Below, in pieces: positions 1-10,757 of a DNA stretch of 24,509 bases. The notes beneath the pieces are model-generated. The model saw only the letters and a list, made by a program, of their open reading frames with translations. It did no database searches and had not been told where the DNA came from. Both the position numbers and the translations under genes were made by a program. The DNA comes from Psilocybe azurescens (Eukaryota > Basidiomycota > Agaricomycetes > Agaricales > Agrocybaceae), in NCBI GenBank assembly GCA_023853785.1, contig JAJIRX010000138.1, forward strand, positions 1-24,509, given 5' to 3'. The number at the start of each line of letters is the position of its first letter. Position 1 is the stretch's first letter.

Positions 1-1740
1 CTATTGTAGCAGCATAGATGAATAAACCGCTTGCTCGGTGTCGAAGTTCAGCTATTTCTGGACTGCCAACGATCCTCGGTAGTTTGAGGTCCAGGTATCT
101 CTCGATGTCGATATCGGCATCTTCGATTGGCACGTCTTGAAGGCGACAAACGGCCCTGGATTCAAAGCTGTCGCAAATTTCAACAATCCGGGGTCTGTGC
201 GGCTCGTGACGAGGAACTTCAAACCAATGAAGTGCTGTTGGTTTATTGTGGTAAGCAAATGTCCAAAACTTCGATCCGCCACTTTCATCGATCTCGTCGA
301 GAGCATCAACGATAACCAGATAGTGGCTGGATCACGATGCCGTAGAGGATCGAGCCAAGGTCAACGAAGAGCTCCTGCATCTGCTCGGAGACGTCGTGAT
401 CAACGACAACAGATTTGTCGGCCAATTGAGCGTGCAATGCCGACACGTAGGATCCGCACTTGTAGGAGAGCTGGTAGGAAATGGTGGGGAGAACGCGATT
501 AAGGCTTCTTGTTTCATCGAAGTATCGAGAACACAAAAAGCTGGCGCCCAAGATTGTAGGTTGACCCCTCTCAAATAGCTTGGCTATAGTATATGCGATC
601 GTAGTTTTTCCAGAGCCTGCTTGACCTGTTAACCAAAAGACGCGCGGGCTGTCGATTGTATGATCGTTGGCCCAGTTGATGATGCCTTCCAGGATCTTGA
701 CGCGAGTGCCTTCTGCGCATGTTTCCCTCTTCAGGCTCTGTCCTTCTAGTACTGTCCTGTGGTCGGCTCTGCGGGAGGGATTGAGACCTTGGAGTGATAA
801 CATCCGTCGCTCTTGCTGTTCTTCCTGTCGCGCCTGTTTCTCTTCCTGTCCATTCAATCAACACTACCATATGCTCAAATGCGATTATACCCACTTTCAT
901 CTGCTCGTGCATCTTGGCCGTCGTTTTCCTGATTTCGATTTGCATATTCAGCTGCAAGTTTTATCAGCATATACATCAACAATCGTAACTCTGAAGATCG
1001 TACCATAAATACATTTGTCGTCTCGTCGATGGCCGTACAAATCGTATTGATTCTCTTCTTATAGTTTTCGTAGTCGATGTTCCGAACTATGGACCCCCAG
1101 TTCCTGCGTAATTCGTGCCAGTTGCGCATTTTGTTCTTGGATATTTCTAGAAAGAATATGTTCGACGCCGATTCCAATTACTATGTCCACAACACACCTT
1201 TTTGTACTCCTCTATTTCCCTCTTGACATCTTCCGAGTCGTCCAATTCCACCTTCCCAATCGCGTCGCTCAGTAGTAGCTTTGTTCTTGGAAGCCTTTCT
1301 GTCAGCAGATCTTTGTTATCGCCTATCTCCTACAGGGCCAATATTCAAACAGACATCTAAAAACACGCAGGATCACGCACATCTTTTATTTCGATGATTG
1401 TCTTGACAATGGAAAATGCCATCTTGACTGGATTGCCGTCGATACAATCTGGAAGTTTCTTGAGGAGGGTTTGCACGAATCTCCCAGCTATCCCCAGGCC
1501 CTCCTTCACATCTGGGTGAAGCTGCAAATGTGCAGACATTCCAAGGCCTTCCTCCGAGGCAGCATTCGATTGAATAGTCAGGGGAATTGCACTGTCTTCT
1601 TCTAGAGCAATCGAGGGACTGGGCGAGTGTGAAGTGGTTTCATTTGCACCTATTTCGCTAATCGCGGTTGATCGGGAACCCTTGCTTTTGAACCAATCCC
1701 GGAACGGCCGTTTTGCCTTCTTGGAGCTGGAGGACGCCAT
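1..1740 (-). pseudogene. NLR (NACHT-WD40) gene, copy A, partial and frameshifted
   Basis: N-terminal part of a STAND/NLR receptor whose NACHT end and WD40 exon lie beyond the left edge. Exon 1 is 1381-1740 (120 codons from MASSSSKKAKRP), intron 1 is 1330-1380, exon 2 is 1198-1329, intron 2 is 1147-1197 and exon 3 is 1004-1146. A short exon then leads into the NACHT exon, with an intact Walker A (GQAGSGKTT) near 605-635. Against copy B there is an extra A at the end of exon 2 (T run 1199-1203), one extra base in exon 3 (about 1093-1098), and single-base losses in NACHT at about 355, 332, 250 and 262. Walker B (VIVDALDEID) is therefore recoverable only in another frame. An alternative upstream ATG at 1797 would add 19 residues; I prefer 1740 because a pyrimidine-rich leader precedes it. 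Probably a pseudogene unless the indels are sequence errors. Confidence 0.85.
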
Positions 1741-2899
1741 GCTTAGGAAAGAAAGGAAATGAGAGAAAGCGACGCAGACGCCTAGCGCCGAGCCCACATT
1801 GGTTTCCTCGCACAGTTGTCACGGAAATACCAGGTTCAAGAATAGACCTGTATGGGTAAAGGCAAGTTCCTATAACATCAAAAGCTTGAGACCCAGAGAT
1901 ATTCGGTAGTGGCCTTTGAATTCACTCACTGGACATATCTCCCACTAATAATCTAGGATACAGTATTGGTGGCAGATGACTCTCAAGCGACTACCCAAAC
2001 CTTGGATTGGATGGATGGATGGATGGCGATTGTACGGTCCCAATATAGGAACATAGACGGTTTGACAGACTTGTCACACTGTCAAGCCTCGACGGGACCC
2101 CAGCCCTTTTACAGGTTTGACGTTCTGCACTTGGTGACCCGCTTTTCTTAAGAATCTTGAATTAAGCTGGGTTACTCGTAAGTCGACACAGAAAATTCTA
2201 GATACGAAGTTGAAAATATACATGTTTTATCCACTCACTAGCTATCTCGTACATTCTTTCCCTACTAATCCTCGCGCGTCTCAAAACATTTCAGAGTATG
2301 CTTCACCTGATCCGTGATCTTGACAAATCTTTGTTCCCTTGTCCGGAAAAGAAATGGTAGTCGAAGATCAAGTTGTTAATGCTAATACGGTGATGTTCGA
2401 GTAGTATTCAAAGTCTGTTTCAATATTTGAGCAGTATTTTAGTGGTTTAAATGTCGTTTGTCGATGTAAGAAACCAAGAGCCGGTTGGAGCAGATCTCTT
2501 TAATAACCGTCAAATCAACCGATGACACCGATACTCTTCACTGCTTGACTCTCACTAACTTGGCTTCATATTTCTTCGAGACTCAATTACATAAATACAC
2601 TCGGCCCAAGCTCATAGTATATCCTGCAATCCAGGAGAAAACTTCCCAGAGCCGCAGTTATGATTTAGCACTAGCAACTGCCAATTATCAATGTTCACTG
2701 TCTACCGTTCGTTTACTGCAACGTAGGCCTGAGCATTGAGGAACCGCAGATACACATACTGTCGGCAGCTCGGGAATCGTCAAAGCCGCTACCGCACATG
2801 CGACAGACGAACTAGTAGACTAAACACCAGTCGATAGACGACAATGAGGCGTTTGGCAAGCAGAGACGATTGGGGCTGAAAGTATCCTACTCCCGTCGT
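1741..2899. other. Intergenic spacer, NLR 5' flank / pirin 3' flank, unit A
   Basis: About 1.16 kb between the pirin stop and the NLR start, recurring in unit B at 10758-11935. It must hold the promoter of the NLR gene (minus strand); a pyrimidine-rich stretch lies directly before the ATG, and a CCAAT pentamer on the minus strand lies near 1798-1802. A reading frame at 2485-2739 on the plus strand (84 codons) is not kept in unit B, where an in-frame stop appears, so I do not call it a gene. No RNA gene or mobile element recognised. Confidence 0.6.
2008..2026. repeat. (TGGA)n microsatellite
   Basis: About 4.75 perfect TGGA units. The same place in unit B (about 11020-11050) is longer and interrupted (GATAGATGGATAGAGAGATAGATGG), so this short tandem repeat has changed since the duplication. 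It lies in the spacer and has no evident function. Confidence 0.85.
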
Positions 2900-3831
2900 T
2901 TAGTCCAGGTCAAAGACGAGAATCTCACCAGAGCGATCTCCATCGTTCTCAACAGTCAATGAGGTACCTTTCTTCCCCACAAAAATGTACGCGCCATCTC
3001 CTTCTCTGAGAGTAAGCTCTTCGCTGCTACCCTGAGAGCTAATCCGTACGCTGGCGCCCGATGCTTTCTTGTCATTGTACCCGCTCGTCTGCACGACATG
3101 GATGTACCCTTTCTTCCCCTCGAAAACCCTATCCACACTCTTTCCCTGGCCAAGGATAGTAGCATACAGCGTAAGCGGGCTGTTGACGGGTGCGGGTCCG
3201 CTGGCTTCGCGCTCGACGACCACGTCCTTCGCGCCCACCGGCGCGACCACTTCCGCCCACTTGTCTGCCTTTTCTTCGTCGGTGAAGTGGCGCGTGTAGT
3301 ATTTCGGAGACAGGCCGGATTTGGAGGGCACGGACCAGATTTGCAGGAAGTGGACTTGTTTGGAGCCATGCGCCTTTTCAGAGTGAGAGATTCCAGTGCC
3401 GGTGGACGTCATTTGGAGGTCGCCGCGTTTGAGCACTTCGGTGTTGCCCATTGAATCCTTGCTAAAAGGGGAGTGAACATGAGGGTGAGTACGGGTGTAT
3501 GGAACGTGGATGAAGATGGGGAAAGGGAGAACGTACTGCTCGAGCTCGCCGGAAACGACATGGGAGAAGATCTCGAATTCACGGTGCGAGTGGGTACCGA
3601 ATCCAGTGCGAGGAGCTACTCGATCTTCGTTGATGACGCGTAACGACCCGAAAAGCTCGTGTTGTCTGTCTTGATACCTGAAAGAGAGGAAGCTGCGTAA
3701 GAATATGAAAAGTTTTTGAGAGTGGAATGGGCGTACATTGCGAAGGTGAAAGTGTGGAAGGTCTTGAGCCAATCGTGGTCTGCATTTCCACGTTCTTCGC
3801 TTCTGCGGGCGACCAATTTCATGGGGCTCAT
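2900..3831 (-). CDS. Pirin (cupin-fold metalloprotein), intact copy
   Basis: Three exons join to a 265-residue protein: 3737-3831, 3537-3677 and 2900-3461, separated by introns of 59 and 75 nt with GTACG donors and TTTCAG/TTTTAG acceptors. The four pirin metal ligands are present: H61 and H63 (GTHSHREFE), H105 and E107 (TGISHSE). The family hallmarks FHTFTFAMYQD, LRVINEDRV and LEHKDSMGN are also there. Pirins bind Fe through two cupin barrels and act as nuclear cofactors or quercetin dioxygenase-like enzymes; which applies in fungi is not shown here. The start is the ATG of MSPMKLVARR. An ATG 11 codons upstream (3864) is lost in the other copy (ATA), and a still longer frame runs back across the TATA box, so both are rejected. 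This is the only complete pirin in the window. Confidence 0.93.
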
Positions 3832-4336
3832 AGTGGATTCAGAAGACAAGTTTCTAGTGACCATTTCTTCGAGATGTTGAGCGCGCAAGTTTGCTTTTGC
3901 GAGACGAAGAAGGGAAGACAGGTTGTCTGAGAGCGAAAGTGAAAATGTTGGGACCAAGTTGAGGTAGATCGCGAGGCTTATATAGAGCGGAAAAAGGGCG
4001 ATGTGAACGAGCAGTCGGGATTTGGGTAGCATGACACAGATCGCATTGCATCCATTGAATTATATAGCAGTTCGTAAGACAACAGTCAAATCGCTCCTTC
4101 GTGATAGCCCGCCCCATTATCAAGCGGCTTCCCTTTTAGGGTGTTCCCGAACCCACGAAACCCCACGCCGCGTGGGCTTGGCGGTATGGTCATGTGAGCC
4201 TGTTTGTCACTTTGAGGCACTGAGCGGACAGGACAGGACCAGACATTACGAGCAAGTACCGTTCGGCGTTTACATTGAAATTTGACAGACACATTTTCTC
4301 TAGGTAACCAGAACCTCCATGTCGCTATGCAGAAGA
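3832..4336. other. Intergenic region, pirin promoter / coiled-coil gene 3' flank, unit A
   Basis: Holds the pirin 5' leader and TATA box. It also holds a 15-nt inverted repeat, CCCACGCCGCGTGGG (4162-4176), that has decayed in the unit B copy near 18440-18455 and so shows no sign of being kept. Open frames here are long only by chance and are not shared as protein between the copies. Confidence 0.5.
3977..3984 (-). promoter_or_regulatory. TATA box of pirin gene, unit A
   Basis: TATATAAG on the minus strand, about 145 bp before the pirin ATG, followed by a pyrimidine-rich stretch suitable for transcription start. The same octamer is conserved at 18257-18264 in unit B. Assigned from sequence and position only. 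Confidence 0.55.
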
Positions 4337-5409
4337 CTAAGCCGCTGGTCTTGGCCTCCTGGGATCCGTCACGCTCTGGCTGCATATCATCATACCGCGT
4401 ACATTGGAAGCAAAGACCATCTAATAAGAACGTCAGGAATATGAGGCTCGGAAAATGTTTCTTTCGCTTACGTCTTTCTTGAAAATATCTATGAGCGGCT
4501 GCACCTGGCGCCAGGCCCAACCATAATCGTCTAAAAGTCGTTCCTGCCTAGCTGGGTCGGCCACCAGAAGTCTAGCAGCACGAAGTCTAGTTTCCATAGG
4601 TTTGCTGTCAAAGTTTTTCTTCGATAGTCGGAACATTTTCTCTTGCAATTTACGCTGCCTTTCTTCTTCAGCTACAGGATTTCTCCTGGCCTCCCCTAAA
4701 GGAACGAATTGTTGCAGATAGGAATGACGGAGCTGCTCGAAGCGGTCATGCCACCTAATCTGAAGACGTGCTCATTTAGTCTCGTAGAGGTCCTGCATAG
4801 GTGTTACGTGTTATAATAGCCATTCTTTCCTCTTCATATATCTCCTGTTGTTGAGAGGTATGATCTCTGGTCGAATATTGCTCCTGAAGTGATTCCGCGT
4901 ATTCTTCCATGTTCATATCATATAATTTCTCGAGATCTTCATAATGTGATGTCTTCAAAGACTCAATCTGTTTATTGAACGACGCTTCGTCGTCCTTCCG
5001 GTCAACTTCAGCTTCCATAGCTTCGAAACTGGAAAGGGTAGGTATAGCAACAGAAACATGGTATGAACAGCAGAGAAACTCACTCTGGTACATCTCTTTT
5101 TAGATGCTCCAAGAAGAACTCGAATCGTAGCTGTCTTTCAAGTGCGCCGGGAAGATTCTGGTCCGTGACTTGTTCTGGATCCATGAATTGTTGTAGAAAC
5201 CCATTTTGCCCTTTGTATTCAGGCCTAGGAAGTCTGATTGTCGGTGGTTCGGTATTCATTGAGTTTACGAAGCGTGTATTGAAGATCGTATGAAAGCGTT
5301 TTGTATGCAGAAGGTGGTGGTCATTATTCAAGCGTGACCAGTCGCGTCGGACAAAGAATTGACGGTCATGGCACACGGTCAGGCTTGACTGCACACCGCG
5401 GGCGTTCAA
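4337..5409 (-). pseudogene. Unrecognised coiled-coil protein gene, unit A copy, degenerate
   Basis: I do not recognise this family. Exon 1 encodes a segment with RLPRPEYKGQNGF and QLRFEFFLEHLKRDVP. A 56-59 nt intron (GTGAGT..TTCCAG, about 5034-5090) precedes exon 2, a charged helical stretch (FEAMEAEVDRKDDEASFNKQ through SLQEQYSTRDHTS) with coiled-coil composition. Exon 3 (IRWHDRFEQLRHSYLQQFVP to WAWRQVQPLIDIFKKD) is also helical and rich in R, E and Q. The intron between exons 2 and 3, about 63 nt in the unit B copy, has lost about 44 nt including its donor (near 4805-4812). An in-frame TGA follows where the sister copy has CGA. The 5' end is uncertain because the likely N-terminal frame (PPPSAYKTLSYD) is separated from any ATG by a stop. 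Probably dead; gene ends are approximate. Confidence 0.55.
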
Positions 5410-5905
5410 TCCTTGTCAGCGTTGAACTCCAGTTGAAGTTCGAGCCCATAGCTCAAACCCAATCGTTAGCTATATTACTGTGTGGTCCGTAATCTTCACA
5501 ATAGGATCCTGTCTTTCTCTAGCCACATTATTTCGAGTTTTCGGGCTACATTTCAACAAAACACAATTAAATTCATGAAAATGAAAGGGTTCATTGACGT
5601 GCTATGATCTTTGCCCATGATTCTAAATTTCTGTCAAGATTTACCTACAGTGGCGACGGGGAAATGTTGCCTTACAGACCACTGGTACCAGTCTTGCACC
5701 AAGTTTATGATGAAATCTGGAGAGATCAAATTCTGTAAGGTAGTATAGTGAAATGGATGCTAATTCGACATATTTTGATCAACTGGCCGCGTCCTTCCTC
5801 GAAGTTGGTCGTTAAATTCAGTACGGAGTTATCCGTGATGCACTTCAAACAACGACCATGAGGATGTCAGAGGTAAATATTGAATAAAAACAATACACGA
5901 ACATC
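5410..5905. other. Intergenic spacer between coiled-coil gene and NLR stop, junction A/B
   Basis: AT-rich spacer of about 0.5 kb, repeated at 19714-20226. It should contain the promoter of the coiled-coil gene and the 3' UTR of the NLR gene. I see no gene, RNA or mobile element in it. Confidence 0.5.
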
Positions 5906-8900
5906 TTATCTTGAAGACTCAGACCTCGTACCACGGGCTTGAAGTCTCGCCCGATAATCAAGCAACTCCGGCGTATAACATTTCAACCAATTAGGTCCTG
6001 TCATAGATTGTTCAATATTGACAGAACTGTAATTGCCAGAAATAATACGGCAATTCGGCCGTTGGAGGACATTTGCTTCTGGTGGAACCCACATAAGGCG
6101 GTCGTTCGTGGACGAGGAACGAATCCAGTTCCCGTCCGAAACATACCAGAGAGGATTGTCCATGCCCCAAATAAGCACGGATCCATCCCGTGAGCCAGAT
6201 AGAATTGATGTCCCATCGTCAGATAGGGCGACTGAATTGACAATGTCGTTGTGGCGGCCTGTTAGAACCTTTATTGACGTCGCTCCTGAATCGTCCGACA
6301 CGTTCCATACCGCCATAGTGTGGTCAAATGAACCAGACACGGCCAGCTTGCCATCGTTCGAAAACGCAACTGCGCTAACGCAACTGGTGTGGCCATTTAG
6401 GATCATAATCGCTGTACCAGTCAGTGCATCCCACACCCGCACGGACTTGTCCCATGAACCAGAAATAATCCGTGTGGCGTCGGATGAAAACACAACAGAG
6501 ACGACCGGATCACTGTGGCCCTCCATGACCTTCGAATTCTCTCCTTCTAGATCAGATACATCCCAAACACGAACAGATCTATCCATCGACCCAGAGACCA
6601 TCTGCTTGGCGTCTCCCGAGAACGCGACCGTCAGTACCCTGCCAGTATGGCCATTCAGCACCCTCAATTCATCACCTGTGAGTACATCCCACAACCGCAG
6701 AGTATGATCGCTATCAGAACAACACACAATCATGGTGCCATCATTGGAAAGGGCGATAGAGAGGACAGCATTACCGGGACTAGCCTTCAACTTGAAGACC
6801 TTGGCCTCTGAATGTTTTGATGTGACGTCCCATATGCGTACATGTCCATCTGCTGAACCCCATGCCACATGCGTGCCATCCCTTGAAAATGCAACATAGG
6901 TATCGGATTCGCTGCTATCATTCGGCACTTGGAACTCGTGGCCTGTGAATGTGTCCCATACCCTTACAGAGCCATCAAATGAGCCAGACATAATCCGGGT
7001 GCCATCGGTTGAAAATGCGAACATGTCGACCGCAGAAGTATTGGCAGAGTGCTTGAGTTCAGCCACTGGGAATGTCGCTGAGTTCCAGACCCGCACAGAT
7101 CCATCGTATGAACCAGACACGATGCGTGCTCCATCGCTCGAAAATCTGACTGTCACTACCGCATGGGTGTGGCCTTTCAGCACGCCCAGCTCGTCTCCCG
7201 TTGATGCAACCCACACTCGCACAATACCATCATTCGATGAAGACACGATACTGTTTCCAGACAAAGCAACGGATGTGACATGATCACTGTGCCCCTCCAT
7301 CACCCTCAGCAGTTCTCCAGTTGATGCATCCCATACCCGCACAGAGCAATCAGCCGATCCAGAGACTATCCACGCACCATCGGATGAAATGGCAGCAGAC
7401 CTAACATAACGAGTGTGGCCCTCCATCACCCTCAGCATTGCACCTGTGATTGCGTCCCAAAGTCGCACAGAGCAATCAGCTGAACCGGACACGATCCGAG
7501 TATCATCATCCGAAAATGCGACTGAGGTAACCCCACAAGCATGGCCCTCCAATACCCTCAAAACCTCACTCGTCGATACATCCCATACGCGTATAGATGA
7601 GTCACTGGAGCCAGATACGATCCACGAACCAGATTTTGAAAATGAAACCGAACGGACCGCTCCAGTGTGGCCTTCCATTACATTGGCAATTTCACCGTTC
7701 CACACATCCCATACCCGCACAGAGAAATCATCTGACCCAGAAGCAATCCACCTGTCGCCGCTCGTAAACGACACTGAGTTGACTGCAGCCTTATGGCCCT
7801 TCAAAATCTTCAGCTCTTCACCACTCGAAGCATCCCAGATGCGCACAAAACCATCGGTCGAGCCGGATGCAATCTGCATGCCGTTCATAGAAAATGCAAC
7901 AGCACGAATTTGCACCTCGCCTGGGACGTGTATAGTCAACAGAGGGACATTGGTTCCCCCATTGTGAGTAAAAGTGGGAATGTGAGAAAATTGATTTTTC
8001 CACTCCTGTGCCCATGCGAACTGTGGTTTCCAAGTGGCCAGTGACGAGATGTACAGATGTGGTGTCGATTTAGCAGCCGGGCTCCCACCAAAATATGTAG
8101 AAAAATGTGCAGCTTCTAGCAGACTAGAATATACGAAATCAAATTCCTTCCATTTGAGTTTGAGCTAAGCGTTCAGATAAGTTTCATTGCAACACAATCA
8201 TGCGAGTATGATGGCTCGTACCTCCGACACGCAGTAATGAACCCACACTCGTGCTTTGAGAAGCATGGGAGTACACTCACGAGCTGATCCAAGAAGATTC
8301 ATGGCCTCGATCCAGAATAAAACACGGAATTGGAGGAATTGCAACATCCTCGAAAGAATATTCCTAGCATCATCAAACGATGGAGGATACGATAGGTGCG
8401 CTACCCAGTGGAATAATGAGTACCGCAGCACAGGTCCGATGTTCTTGTTCACTTGCTCGGAAATTTCTTCGACATGTTCGGAGTCAAGCAAATAAGATGT
8501 CCTTATATCACCCATGTTGAATCTTAGACCACAATCATCGGAATTCATGACGCGTAGACATGATGTGGCGAGAAGATTACGATGAGCAACTTCGTCGCAC
8601 CAGAAGTTGTATTCTTCGTTGCCAATGCGAAAGTTCGAACGGTGTTGGGAGAATAAGAAGTCGGGAAAAGATGCATGGTACCAAAACACCCGACCGTCCT
8701 GAATGTAAAGTACGGCGTGGAGGTCGTTCAAAACGGCCTTGGCCAGTTTGTCATCGTCGTCCATCAAAGCAGCAGCGACGGAGGTAGATATGCGCTCGAA
8801 TGTACACAGAAAGGTAAATAGAATTCGCAACCGCGGGTTCAGATCCTCTTCTTCCATAAAATCCGAAAAGGCTTCGCACAGAATCTGTTCGTATAGTTCA

Positions 8901-10757
8901 TCGATGGGCGATTTACCCCTGCGTGAGATTCCAGAGGGTTTGGATAGGAATTTATTAAGCCTACGCATCTGTTCTATGTCTGTGATCGATTGGGATGAGG
9001 TTAAAATCCTCACTACTGTAGCAGCATAGATGAATAAACCGCTTGCTCGGCGTCGAATTTCGGTTATTTCTGGACGGCCAACGATGCTCGGTAGCTTAAT
9101 GTCCAAGTATCTCTCGATGTCGACATCGGCATCTTCGATTGGCACGTCTTGAAGGCGACAAATGGCCCTGGATTCAAAACTGTGGCAAATTTCAACAATC
9201 CGGGGGTCTGTGCGGCTCGCGACGAGGAACTTCAAACCAATGAAGTGCTGTTGGTTTATTGTCGTAAGCAAAATGTCCAAAAACTTCGATCCGCCACTTG
9301 CATCGATCTCGTCGAGAGCATCAACGATAACCAGATAAGTGGCTGGATCATGAGGGCGTAGGGGATCGAGCCAAGGTCCGACGAAGAGCTCCTGCATCTG
9401 CTCAGAGAAGTCGTGATCAACGACAGTCGATTTGTCGGCCAACTGTGCATGCAATGCTGACACGTAGGATCTGCACTTGTAGGAGAGCTGGTAGGAAATG
9501 GTGGGGAGAACGCGATTAAGACTTCTTGTTTCATCGAACTGTCGAGAACACAAAAAGCTGGCGCCCAAGATTGTAGGTTGACCGCTCTCAAATCGCTTAG
9601 CTATGGTATATGCGATCGTAGTTTTCCAGAGCCTGCTTGACCTGTTAACCAAAAGACACGCGGGCTGTTGATTGTGTGGTCGTTGGCCCAGTTGGTGATG
9701 CCTTCCAGGATCTTGACGCGAGTGCCTTCTGCGCATGTTTCCCTCTTCAGGCTCTGTCCTTCTAGTACTGTCCTGTGGTCGGCTCTGCGGGAGGGATTGA
9801 GACCTTGGAGTGATAACATTCGTCGCTCTTGCTGTTCTTCCTGTCGCGCCTGTTTCTCTTCCTGTCCATTCAATCAACACCTACCATATGCTCAAATGCG
9901 ATTATACCCACTTTCATCTGCTCGTGCATCTTGGCTGTCGTTTTCCTGATTTCGATTTGCATATTCAGCTATAAGTTTTATCAGCATATACATCATCAAC
10001 CGTAACTCTGAAGATCGTACCATGAACACGTTCGTCGTCTCGTCGATGACCGTGCAAATCGTATTGATTCTCTTCTTATAGTTTTCGTAGTCGATGTTCC
10101 GAACTATGGATTCCAGTTCCTGCGTAATTCGTGCCAGTTGCCCATTTTGTTCTTGGATATTTCTAGAAAGAATATATTCGATGCCGATTCCAATTACTAT
10201 GTCCATAAGACACACCTTTTGTACTCCTCTATTTCCCTCTTGACATCTTCCGAATCGTCCAATTCCACCTTCCCAATCGCGTCGCTCAGTAGTAGCTTTG
10301 TTCTTTGAAGTCTTTCTGTCAGCAGATCTTTGTTATCGCCTATCTCCTACAGGCCCAATATTCAAACAGACATCTAAAAACATGCAGGATCACGCACATC
10401 TTTTATTTCGATGATTGTCTTAACAATGGAAAACGCCATCTTGACTGGATTGCCATCGATACAATCCGGAAGTTTCTTGACGAGGGTTTGCATGAATCTC
10501 CCAGCTATCCCCAGGCCCTCCTTCACATCTGGGTGAAGTTGCGAATGTGCAGACATTCCAAGGCCTTCCTCCGAGGCAGCATTCAATTGAATAGACAGGG
10601 GAATTGCACTGTCTTCTTCTGGAGCAATCGAGGGACTGGGCGAGTGTGAAGTGGTATCATTTGCACCTATTTCGCTAATCGCGGTTGATCGGGAACCCTT
10701 GCTTTTGAACCAATCCCGGAACGGCCGTTTTGCCTTCTTGGAGCTGGAGGACGCCAT
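5906..10757 (-). CDS. NLR-like STAND receptor (NACHT-WD40), copy B, one-base deletion in Walker A
   Basis: Six exons: 10398-10757, 10216-10346, 10021-10162, 9912-9968, 8222-9861 and 5906-8164. The introns are 50-57 nt with GT..AG ends, and phases agree throughout. If the missing base is ignored the protein has about 1529 residues. Residues 1-300 form a helical region with a coiled coil (KMHEQMKEEKQARQEEQQER). NACHT follows with GQAGSGK at about 304-310, Walker B VIVDALDEID at about 408-417 and sensor VASRTDP near 444-450. A linker (STPHLYISSLATW) and 14 WD40 repeats end the protein. Such proteins are cytosolic ATP-switch receptors in which the propeller senses and the N-terminus signals. Copies A and C have five A at the Walker A lysine codon and this copy has four (T run 9622-9625), so translation should stop after GSGKLRSHIP, giving about 316 residues. 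Either a recent knock-out or a sequence error. The rest is open, including the whole 753-codon last exon. Confidence 0.88.
5990..7910 (-). repeat. 14 tandem WD40 repeats (protein-coding, copy B)
   Basis: Fourteen units, most about 42 codons (126 bp), with the pattern GH-T-x-x-V-x-S-V-AFS-x-DG-x-x-I-VSGS-x-D-x-S-VRVWD. Units 1-6 and 11-14 are close to this consensus. Units 7-10 are diverged: three lack the GH dipeptide and the spacing changes (KHSANTSAV, NDSSESDT, KASPGNAV). Fourteen blades fit two seven-bladed propellers. The positions marked x differ most between units and between gene copies. The regular codon pattern also opens long meaningless frames on the plus strand here. Confidence 0.9.
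9604..9645 (-). other. Walker A / P-loop of copy B with frameshift
   Basis: Encodes TGQAGSGK, then shifts frame because the homopolymer is one base shorter than in copies A and C. A TAG at 9601-9603 ends the shifted frame. The downstream NACHT frame (TTIAYTIAKRFESGQ) is clean for over 460 codons. Confidence 0.9.

Larger units (their letters stand above)
1..5905. repeat. Tandem segmental duplication, unit A (5'-truncated by window)
   Basis: First of three tandem units. Position 1 falls inside the NACHT exon of an NLR gene and matches about 9013 in unit B and about 23321 in unit C. The unit then runs through the NLR N-terminal exons, a 1.2-kb spacer, pirin, the coiled-coil gene and a 0.5-kb spacer. 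Equivalent points lie about 9.02-9.04 kb downstream in unit B (NLR start 1740 and 10757; pirin stop 2900 and 11936). The match covers introns and spacers as well as exons, so this is duplicated DNA and not just a gene family. Percent identity was not computed. Confidence 0.93.

Noticed and set aside
571..957. Alternative frame through the NLR coiled-coil exon (TGRETGATGRTARAT...)
   Set aside because: It arises from reading through the short intron in front of the NACHT exon. Splicing GTGGGT..ACAG gives a sensible coiled coil that enters the Walker A frame.
2485..2739. 84-codon plus-strand frame in the unit A spacer
   Set aside because: The matching sequence in unit B contains an in-frame stop and indels, so the protein is not conserved.
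3832..4032. N-terminal extension of pirin (MLPKSRLLVHIALFPLYISL...) that could look like a signal or mitochondrial peptide
   Set aside because: It runs through the TATA box and pyrimidine-rich start region, so it is more likely promoter sequence. The core pirin start MSPMK is conserved in both copies.
4086..4336. Possible last exon of the coiled-coil gene running to 4086 (CTRYDDMQPERDGSQEAK...)
   Set aside because: The phase does not fit the GTAAGC..TTATTAG intron before it, and the sister copy is shifted, so it is more likely 3' flank.
5990..7910. Regular 126-bp repeats as a possible CRISPR or satellite array
   Set aside because: The repeats are protein-coding WD40 units in an open frame with conserved WD and GH residues.
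6033..7967. Long plus-strand reading frames opposite the WD40 exon (also 20510-22214), with repeated SNTL/SHTRT-type peptides
   Set aside because: They mirror the periodic codon pattern of the WD40 repeats on the minus strand, have no independent motifs, and move with frameshifts of the real gene.
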